From Acidobacteriaceae bacterium (lineage in GTDB: Bacteria; Acidobacteriota; Terriglobia; Terriglobales; Acidobacteriaceae): DNA of 40,621 nucleotides. This document shows, one piece after another, positions 34,745 through 40,621 of this stretch (positions within the stretch are counted from its first letter, which is position 1; the number at the start of each line of letters is the position of its first letter). The notes beneath the pieces are model-generated. The model made no database searches. It was not told the DNA's origin and saw nothing but the letters and a program-made list of their open reading frames with translations. The stretch spans positions 4,187-44,807 of the forward strand of contig PLGG01000038.1 of the NCBI GenBank assembly GCA_003138515.1, read 5' to 3'. The position numbers and the translations under genes are program-made.

Positions 34745-35293
34745 ATGAAAAAAAGAGTCGACGTGCGGAAACTGTTCCGCTTGACTCGCGGCGAGCGCGG
34801 CAGCTCCCTGGTGGAGTTCGCCATGGTTGCGTGGGTCATGATGCTCCTCTTGTTTGGCTCATTCCAAATGATGCTTGCGGTGTACAGCTACCACTTTGTG
34901 AGCTCCGCAGCGCAGCAGGGCTCGCGATTCGCCGCGGTGCGCGGCTACACCTGGAGTAAGCTCCAAACCACAAATTGCGGGACATCGGCGCCCCCGAGTT
35001 TCACGATGATATACGGCTGCACAGCCGCCAGCACCGATATTCAGAACTATGTACAAAGCCTGGCGACGCCAGGGATTAACCCAAGCAATGTGACGATTAA
35101 TGAGACGAATTCGTATGTTTGGCCGGGTAAGAGGCCGGATAACACCACCGCCCTTTGCTCAGGTTCCTATAGCCCCAAGAGTCAAATGTGCTTGGTGCAA
35201 GTGACGGTCAGCTACACCTTTAATTTTTTACCTTTTCTGAAATTGACCCAATTGACGATGAGCGCCACGTCGGAACAGGCGATTCAACAGTAA
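34745..35293 (+). CDS. TadE-like pseudopilin (third)
   Basis: A 182-residue protein with a basic leader and the signature ERGSSLVEFAMVAWVMMLLL (17-36), followed by a helix to about 46 and YHFVSSAAQQGSRFAAVRGY. The outer domain has paired cysteines and ends with a beta-prone stretch. AGAGGG precedes the ATG. The last gene on the plus strand before the convergent TonB-like gene. Three TadE-like genes in one locus is more than the usual one or two. Confidence 0.85.
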   Translation: MKKRVDVRKLFRLTRGERGSSLVEFAMVAWVMMLLLFGSFQMMLAVYSYHFVSSAAQQGSRFAAVRGYTWSKLQTTNCGTSAPPSFTMIYGCTAASTDIQNYVQSLATPGINPSNVTINETNSYVWPGKRPDNTTALCSGSYSPKSQMCLVQVTVSYTFNFLPFLKLTQLTMSATSEQAIQQ

Positions 35294-35375
35294 GAGCCGG
35301 CGCCCTCCAGGGAACGTTTCGCCGCCTCGATGCAGGAGCGTCCTAGCGAGATGAGAGGCTAGAAATGAAGATGCT

Positions 35376-36842
35376 CTATTCCAACGTTTCCGGGATGATG
35401 AGCAGAATCTCGACCTTGGCAATCTGGCCGCCCTGCATGGCGGGGCGGAACTGCCACTTCTCCAGCGCGGCGATCACGAACTGGGCCTGAGGAAAGGCTT
35501 GCGGGAAGACGATACTGAGCGTTTCGAAGTGGCCAGATTGATTCACGAAACCATGAACCATAAGCGCGTCGGCATCGATGGAGCCGGAATCGAGATTGGG
35601 CCGCACGATGTCATAGGGCCAGGGCGCATCAAGATGGGCAACTGCGCCCCCTTGAGAGGCGTCGATCGTCCGGGGAAGAGAGTACTGCAACACCCAGCTA
35701 TGCGACAAGCCGACGTGCAGGTAAACGGTGTACGCCGTTCTTCCATTCCAAACGCCGGCCATTTCGGGGTACTGATCGTCAAGCGAGTTTCCGACGATGA
35801 TCGAGTTGAAGTGGCCATCTTTGGGGACGGAGATGGCCGTCGTTGAAAGGCGATCGCCCGCAAGGCTGTCGGGGCCGTTGCCGTTTTCGGTTTCGGGGCC
35901 CTGAGGTTTGCTGCTGGGAGCAGCTATGCCTGGCCCGGACACCCTATACGCCAGACCTTGACCCGCGCCGGAGCCTCGATTGTTCGGGTTACCCGCTGGA
36001 CCCTGACTTGATCCACCCTGGCCTGGTTTAGCAGAGGAGTTGTCCTTCCCGGAAGACGGAGCGTCCTTCCCTTGTCCCGCCAGCGTTCCCGGCCCACTGA
36101 CCACGACACTTTCATTCACCGGGGGCAGGGTGGCCATCCCCTCTTTCATGCGCAGGTTAGACAGAGACAGAATTGAGGCCGGCGTGGGCTGTGCCGCGGA
36201 TTGCGAGGAGGTGACTGGCGGCCGCAGCACCTGCTGCGGAACGTGCACGGTGACGGGGGAAGTGGTGCTCGCGGTGACAATCGGCCTGGGCGTGGGATGA
36301 AAGCTGGAAGCGATATCGACGTCGGCCAGGGTGATCTCTTCATTGGGACGTTCGACCGAGGGCTTGACGTCGGACGAAGCAGGCTTCTGCGGTGTCGGGG
36401 GAACTACCTTCTTGACCGGGACACTGCTTGGCGTCCAGATGACCACCTGGGGCACGGGAATCTGATCGGGGAGCTTGACAGGGTTTTCGACGTCGGGCTG
36501 GATGAGCGTCTGCGGTCCCGGCGTAGCCTGTGCCACCTCGCGGAGAGCAGGGTCGCTCGGCTTCGGCTTGCCTTCGGAAGCGGGAGCGTGGGCGCCGGGA
36601 GCGGCGGCAGGATACGGGATGCGAGGCGGAGACACGCGCGCATCCTCGGGCATATTTAGATCAAGCTCCCGAACGTGAAAGTGTGCCGTGGACACCCGGG
36701 CGAATGGGGGCATGTAGGCGAAGCCGAACCACACCACAGCGATTACGAAGGTGTGAAGGACCATGGAAGCCGCAATCGAGGTCGGCCGGGGGCCGAGATC
36801 GGACGGCTCGGTGAAGAGAGTAACCGTGTAAGAAGAGCTCAT
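35376..36842 (-). CDS. TonB-like periplasm-spanning protein
   Basis: A 488-residue protein. A short cytoplasmic start and one membrane helix (about 22-44) lead to a long Pro/Ser/Thr/Ala-rich region (70-360). A C-terminal TonB-like domain ends it (HGFVNQSGHFETLSIVFPQA, EKWQFRPAMQGGQIAKVEIL). This domain usually contacts outer-membrane partners and transmits proton-motive force. Here the gene is embedded in the Tad locus on the opposite strand. No ExbB/ExbD genes are near. It might act in envelope coupling of the secretin or be an unrelated insertion. ATG 36842 was chosen, although a TTG one codon upstream is also possible. Confidence 0.75.
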   Translation of the reverse strand: MSSSYTVTLFTEPSDLGPRPTSIAASMVLHTFVIAVVWFGFAYMPPFARVSTAHFHVRELDLNMPEDARVSPPRIPYPAAAPGAHAPASEGKPKPSDPALREVAQATPGPQTLIQPDVENPVKLPDQIPVPQVVIWTPSSVPVKKVVPPTPQKPASSDVKPSVERPNEEITLADVDIASSFHPTPRPIVTASTTSPVTVHVPQQVLRPPVTSSQSAAQPTPASILSLSNLRMKEGMATLPPVNESVVVSGPGTLAGQGKDAPSSGKDNSSAKPGQGGSSQGPAGNPNNRGSGAGQGLAYRVSGPGIAAPSSKPQGPETENGNGPDSLAGDRLSTTAISVPKDGHFNSIIVGNSLDDQYPEMAGVWNGRTAYTVYLHVGLSHSWVLQYSLPRTIDASQGGAVAHLDAPWPYDIVRPNLDSGSIDADALMVHGFVNQSGHFETLSIVFPQAFPQAQFVIAALEKWQFRPAMQGGQIAKVEILLIIPETLE

Positions 36843-36906
36843 CAACGGTTGGACCCCCCCTTAGAGATTCTGCGTAGAGACAATGACTTTTGGAACGTGC
36901 GCCCGA

Positions 36907-36930
36907 GGGAATTTGTCCGGGGAAATTCCC
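36907..36930. promoter_or_regulatory. Perfect inverted repeat upstream of the TonB-like gene
   Basis: GGGAATTT (36907-36914) and AAATTCCC (36923-36930) are separated by eight bases. It lies 65 bases from the TonB-like start and within the 587-base gap before cpaB. It could be an operator or a leader hairpin. The rest of the gap (36931-37429) shows no gene I can support, only short open frames without ribosome sites. Confidence 0.4.
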
Positions 36931-37429
36931 AAGTTGGCACATAAAATCCATGGAGGCTATAACACGGAAGATGCAAGCGCGACCTCCGATTGCCGAGTAG
37001 AATTCACGTTAAACTTATCGTGGGACAGCCCGCAGAACGCGAGTGCGACGTAATGGCAGGCGGTTCCATTGCTGCCCTTTTAGAATCGCTCATCGAGAGG
37101 CTTTCCCCCATAGCACTTTTGATACCTCATCGATAGATAGCGGCGATTCTGATGCGATTTGTGAGGCTTTCAGGGACTACACTGAAACCGCACTGCGCGC
37201 CGAACTCGATCAATATGAATGGAGGGGGCGCAATGTGCGGGCATTTTCGGAATCGGGAATCGAATTCGGAGTCCATTCCTGACTGCAGGATCGCAGGATG
37301 GACGAGATGGGGCCGATGAATTCCGGAAGTGACAACGAAGAAGACACTCGCGGCGGAGCAGGCAAACGCATCGAGTGAGGCAGGTAAAGAAGGGCGGGGT
37401 TGGCGAGAGCCGGCTCCATCGGAGCAGGA

Positions 37430-38275
37430 ATGAATCGAAGACTCGTGACGATCCTTCTGGTTGCAGCGTTGATTGCCGGCGCCTGCACCTGGGTCGTTTA
37501 TCGCCTTGTGAGCGTGAGGATATTAGCGTCGAAGCCGGTGTCGACGACGCAGGTGGTCGCGGCATCGAAGGATATCCTGCTGGGCTCGGTGCTGACGTCG
37601 GCGGACCTGACGACGATGACGCTGGCGGGCACGCCGCCCAAGGGCGCAATTCTTAAACCGGAAGATGCGATTGGCCGGGGCGTGATTACGCAGATCTCGC
37701 AAGGGGAACCGATTCTGGACAGCCAGTTGGCGGGTCTCGGCTCCGGTGGCGGATTGGCGCCGACGATTCCGCAGGGTATGCGGGCATGCGCGGTGCGAGT
37801 GGATGAAGTTGTGGGTGTCGCGGGCTTCGTGACGCCAGGCATGCGCGTGGACGTACTGGCCTCGGGCAATCCGCCGGGCGGAAGCGCCTCGCAAGGCGTA
37901 GTCACAGAGACGATTCTGCAGAACATCCAGGTTCTCTCCGCGGGCACCGACATTCAGAGGGACCAGCAAGGCAAGCCGCAACAGGTGCAGGTGGTGAACC
38001 TGCTCGTGACACCGGAGCAGGCCGAGCTGCTTAGCCTGGCTGCCAATTCGCTGAAGATTCAGTTGGTGCTGCGCAATCCGCTGGATACGCAGATGACCAA
38101 GGTTCCGGCGTCGTCGATGAGTAACCTATTTGGCAGCCAGGCTCCGCCGGCAGCGACACATGAGCGAGCCCCGAGGGGCCCAGGCAAGCCCGCAACCAAA
38201 CCGTATTCGATAGTCGTGATGAACGGCAACAAATCCACAGACGAAAAGTTTGCTTCACCTGAGGGGCAGCATTGA
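37430..38275 (+). CDS. cpaB: Tad pilus assembly protein CpaB/RcpC
   Basis: A 281-residue protein with an N-terminal membrane helix (about 5-22) that leaves the rest in the periplasm. A SAF domain follows (VVAASKDILLGSVLTSADLT, about 43-62, then ISQGEPILDSQL). The RcpC/CpaB domain comes next (MRACAVRVDEVVGVAGFVTPG, about 122-142, VDVLASG). In Tad systems CpaB works with the secretin and may bind peptidoglycan. The frame is open from 37400, but ATG 37430 with GGAGCAGGA upstream gives the proper start. The stop overlaps the secretin start by four bases. Confidence 0.9.
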   Translation: MNRRLVTILLVAALIAGACTWVVYRLVSVRILASKPVSTTQVVAASKDILLGSVLTSADLTTMTLAGTPPKGAILKPEDAIGRGVITQISQGEPILDSQLAGLGSGGGLAPTIPQGMRACAVRVDEVVGVAGFVTPGMRVDVLASGNPPGGSASQGVVTETILQNIQVLSAGTDIQRDQQGKPQQVQVVNLLVTPEQAELLSLAANSLKIQLVLRNPLDTQMTKVPASSMSNLFGSQAPPAATHERAPRGPGKPATKPYSIVVMNGNKSTDEKFASPEGQH

Positions 38276-39891
38276 GATCGAAGGCAGGGGTCACCATCGT
38301 ATCTTGCGGCGCGCTGGCCTTGGCACTGTTTGCCGGGCAGGCGGTGAGGGCTCAGAGCGTGCCGGCTCAGAGCACACCCGCTGCGCAGCCGCCGGCAGCA
38401 GAAACCACCTATGAGGACTCAACGAACGAGCTCTCAGTAACAGTGGGAAAATCGGTGCTCGTGGACTGCGCGCAACCGATCCAGCGCGTCGCGGTCGGGA
38501 TTGGCGACATTGCGGAAGCTACCGCGATCAGCCCCACCGAAATCATGGTCGACGGCAAAGCTGCCGGCGAAACGAGCCTGATCATCTGGGACATTCACGG
38601 CGGACGCCAGTTCTTCAATGTGACGGTGCGGGCTCAGGCGACAGTAACGGGCGACAATCTGGACGCCATCCGGCGCGAGCTGAGGGCGGAGCTGCCGGGC
38701 CAGACGGTCCGGGTGAGCTACAGCAACAACAGCATTTTTCTGCGGGGCACGGTGAGCGACCTGGTGAGCTCATCGCGCGCGGTGCAGATAGCGTCGGCAG
38801 CGGGGAAGGTTGTGAACCTGCTCGACGTAGATGTGCCGAAGGCCGATCCGCAGATTCTGATCAAAGTACGATTCGCCAGCGTGGATCGCAGCCGGGCGCG
38901 GCAGCTTGGCATCAACCTGTTCAACCTTGGCCTGGGAAATGCCGTGGGCGGAGTGTCCACCGGTCAGTTCTCGCCGCCAACGATCTCCGGTGGTGGCTCC
39001 AGCTCCAGCAGCGGCGGATCCGTGAGTGGATCGGCCGGGTCGGCGTCGTTTTCCAATGAGTACAACCTGCTTGCTTACTTCCCCGGCTTGGGCGTGGGCG
39101 CCGACATTTCGGCGCTGGAGACCAAGGGCGTAGTGCAGGTGCTGGCGGAGCCGAACGTGTTGGCGACCAACGGCAAGGAAGCCAGCTTCCTGGCGGGCGG
39201 AGAGTTTCCCTATCCGGTTGTATCCGGCACTTCCGGAGGCACGTCCGCAGTCAGCATCGAGTTCAAGGAATACGGCATCCGGATCAATTTCATCCCCACG
39301 ATCACGCCGCGGGGAACGATCCACCTGCAAGTGGCGCCGGAGGTGAGTTCGCTGGACTACACCAACGAAGCAACCATCTCAGGATTCGTGGTGCCGGGAA
39401 TCACGTCGCGCAGGGTGAATACGGAAGTGGAGCTAGCCGACGGCGAAAGCTTTATGATCGGTGGCCTGCTGGACAAGAGCACTAGCGATACTTTCAATAA
39501 GATTCCTTTCATTGGCGACATCCCGATCATTGGCAAGTTGTTCCAGTCGGAGCAGAGGACCAAGAACGACACCGAGCTGATCGTAATTGTGACGCCGGAG
39601 ATCGTGTCGCCGTTAGCAGCGAACGCGACGCTGCCAACGCCGAATTATCCTGTACCGTTCATCCCGCCGAATTCCAATATCGCGATGCATCAGCCGGATG
39701 CGAAGACGCCAGGGAACACTCTGCCGCCCGCTCCTGCATCGATTCCGGTGGAGACGCTGGTCGAAAGCATGAAGCCGGAGAAGCCGCTGATCATCGAAAG
39801 CGGAAGGGGTGGATTCGGCACGACCGGCGGGGCTATCAACTCGGGCTCTGCGAGCGGGTCGACTGCCGGGGCAGCGCCACCGCAACAATAG
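38272..39891 (+). CDS. cpaC: Tad outer-membrane secretin CpaC/RcpA
   Basis: A 539-residue secretin. A signal peptide (1-27) precedes the pilus N-terminal domain (about 53-120, ELSVTVGKSVLVDCAQPI) and a BON-like domain (about 125-190). The secretin domain holds GVVQVLAEPNVLATNGKEAS (286-305) and GGEFPYPV. Secretins form the outer-membrane gate for the pilus. The segment 228-262 is a Gly/Ser insert within the domain, and the C-terminus (about 465-539) is Pro/Ala/Gly-rich. The start is TTG at 38272, overlapping the cpaB stop, with GAGGGG upstream. Confidence 0.92.
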   Translation: MRSKAGVTIVSCGALALALFAGQAVRAQSVPAQSTPAAQPPAAETTYEDSTNELSVTVGKSVLVDCAQPIQRVAVGIGDIAEATAISPTEIMVDGKAAGETSLIIWDIHGGRQFFNVTVRAQATVTGDNLDAIRRELRAELPGQTVRVSYSNNSIFLRGTVSDLVSSSRAVQIASAAGKVVNLLDVDVPKADPQILIKVRFASVDRSRARQLGINLFNLGLGNAVGGVSTGQFSPPTISGGGSSSSSGGSVSGSAGSASFSNEYNLLAYFPGLGVGADISALETKGVVQVLAEPNVLATNGKEASFLAGGEFPYPVVSGTSGGTSAVSIEFKEYGIRINFIPTITPRGTIHLQVAPEVSSLDYTNEATISGFVVPGITSRRVNTEVELADGESFMIGGLLDKSTSDTFNKIPFIGDIPIIGKLFQSEQRTKNDTELIVIVTPEIVSPLAANATLPTPNYPVPFIPPNSNIAMHQPDAKTPGNTLPPAPASIPVETLVESMKPEKPLIIESGRGGFGTTGGAINSGSASGSTAGAAPPQQ

Positions 39892-39934
39892 AGATTTCTG
39901 TTCAGGGACGCCGGCAGAATTCCGAGGCGAGCGG

Positions 39935-40375
39935 ATGAATCCCTTGCAAAGGATTGCGAAGGCAGTGAGGGAATTTCTTTCGCCACCCGCGCAGGCCGGG
40001 CCGCAAGGACCGCTGCAGGTTCTCAACCTGACACGCGGGACAGTGCTGGCCACGCAGCTTGAAGCCGCACGCACAGGACCTGCACGCAGAAAAGGATTGC
40101 TGGGCCGTGACGGCCTCAAGCGCGGCGAAGGACTGTGGATCGCTCCCTGCGAATCCGTACACACGTTCTTCATGCGATTTCCCATCGACCTGGTTTACCT
40201 GGACCGCGAGCGCCGGATCAAGAAAGCGCGCAGCGCAGTCGGGCCGTGGCGCCTATCCGCGTGCCTGTCGGCGCACAGCATTCTGGAACTTCCTGCCGGA
40301 ACGATTCGCGAGACGCAGACCGAGCGTGGAGACACGCTGGAGATTGCGGCGGCGGAAGAAGAGCAGCGGAGCTAG
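39935..40375 (+). CDS. DUF192 domain protein
   Basis: A 146-residue protein. Residues 35-145 form a DUF192 domain: RKGLLGRDGLKRGEGLWIAP, HTFFMRFPIDLVYLDRERRI, LELPAGTI and RGDTLEI are the family landmarks. No signal peptide is seen; many DUF192 proteins are exported, this one seems not. It starts 43 bases after the secretin. Its resemblance to the DUF192 half of the PilZ fusion means the Tad locus contains two members of the family. The frame is open from 39809, inside cpaC, but ATG 39935 is the natural start. Function unknown. Confidence 0.82.
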   Translation: MNPLQRIAKAVREFLSPPAQAGPQGPLQVLNLTRGTVLATQLEAARTGPARRKGLLGRDGLKRGEGLWIAPCESVHTFFMRFPIDLVYLDRERRIKKARSAVGPWRLSACLSAHSILELPAGTIRETQTERGDTLEIAAAEEEQRS

Positions 40376-40462
40376 CGGCGTTAGCGGCGTTGGTCCGCAG
40401 CGGCGGAAAAGTCGGCGACAAATCCCCGAAAACAAAACTGTAAAACAGCGAAATTCGAAAAC

Positions 40463-40545
40463 TGTGAAACTGTGAAACTGTGAAACTGTGGCTGCAAGTT
40501 GTTGATTCAAAAGGCTCCACAGTTTCACAGTTTCACAGTTTCACA
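40463..40545. repeat. Inverted array of an 8-base repeat (TGTGAAAC)
   Basis: Three and a half copies of an eight-base unit on the left (40463-40491) are mirrored by its complement on the right (40517-40545). They form a perfect 29-base stem around a 25-base loop. Downstream (about 40573-40606) a second short-unit tract (TAGTGGT/TTAGTGG) follows to the window edge. No coding potential is evident in 40376-40621. Confidence 0.85.
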
Positions 40546-40621
40546 AACAGGCATGGGGGGGGTGGGGTAAAAAGTAGTGGTTAGTGGGTAGTGGTTAGTG
40601 GTTAGAAAGACAGCGAGCGGA

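Noticed and set aside
36931..36960. A sigma-54 promoter at TTGGCACATAAAATCC upstream of cpaB
   Set aside because: The -24 half fits but there is no GC doublet at the required spacing.
37053..37136. A 27-codon frame starting MAGGSIAALLES in the same gap
   Set aside because: Too short, weak ribosome site and no context support.
37043..37282. A 79-codon frame in the gap before cpaB
   Set aside because: GTG start without a ribosome site, mixed composition and no recognisable motif; the surrounding gap has no other sign of a gene.
40463..40606. CRISPR array
   Set aside because: The repeat unit is only eight bases, contiguous and inverted, with no unique spacers and no cas genes.

Overview
The window looks like a chromosomal segment of a high-GC, Gram-negative-type bacterium. 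The best guess is Acidobacteriota (Terriglobia-like). This is an inference from gene content (a Tad locus with several TadE/TadG-like proteins, a TonB-like protein and DUF192 proteins) and from the style of the intergenic hairpin repeats. No rRNA or marker gene is present to prove it. The left edge cuts a LuxR-type regulator and the right edge ends in repetitive non-coding DNA. I saw no tRNA, rRNA, CRISPR array, insertion sequence or phage gene.

Region 1 (1-3.2 kb): the C-terminal end of a LuxR/NarL-type regulator, then on the minus strand a pruA-type aldehyde dehydrogenase followed by a TauE/SafE permease and its usual partner, a DUF1634 membrane protein.

Region 2 (3.4-11.1 kb): a molybdenum hydroxylase module. 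A Tat-signal [2Fe-2S] subunit, a molybdopterin subunit, an FAD subunit with four extra cysteines and a cytochrome-b-like membrane protein are in order. They are followed by a small unknown helical protein and an IscU-like scaffold. Facing them are xdhC and mocA-like genes for cofactor maturation. The arrangement resembles E. coli PaoABCD plus a membrane cytochrome, suggesting a periplasmic aldehyde or N-heterocycle oxidoreductase that feeds electrons to quinone.

Region 3 (11.2-19.4 kb): a nearly complete reductive pyrimidine degradation pathway. It holds beta-ureidopropionase, PreT and PreA (dihydropyrimidine dehydrogenase), dihydropyrimidinase, an NCS1 permease and, convergently, a class III aminotransferase that fits the beta-alanine step. 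Intergenic hairpin repeats separate the transporter from its neighbours.

Region 4 (19.6-22.5 kb): a secreted unknown protein, a short acidic protein preceded by a perfect palindrome, and a sigma-54-dependent activator with a degenerate receiver domain.

Region 5 (22.5-40.4 kb): a Tad (tight adherence) pilus locus: cpaA, cpaE/tadZ, cpaF/tadA, tadB, tadC, a 54-residue membrane protein, a DUF192-PilZ fusion, tadE, a vWA-type tadG, a second tadG, two more tadE-like genes, a TonB-like gene on the opposite strand, cpaB, cpaC and a stand-alone DUF192 protein. A textbook -24/-12 promoter lies just upstream of cpaA, next to the divergent sigma-54 activator. No obvious Flp major pilin gene is seen. Between the two tadG-like genes lies a scrap-heap of gene fragments: the C-terminus of a beta-propeller protein joined to a second copy of the PilZ C-terminus. 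That copy differs from the intact one almost only at synonymous sites, so the locus once carried two functional PilZ genes.
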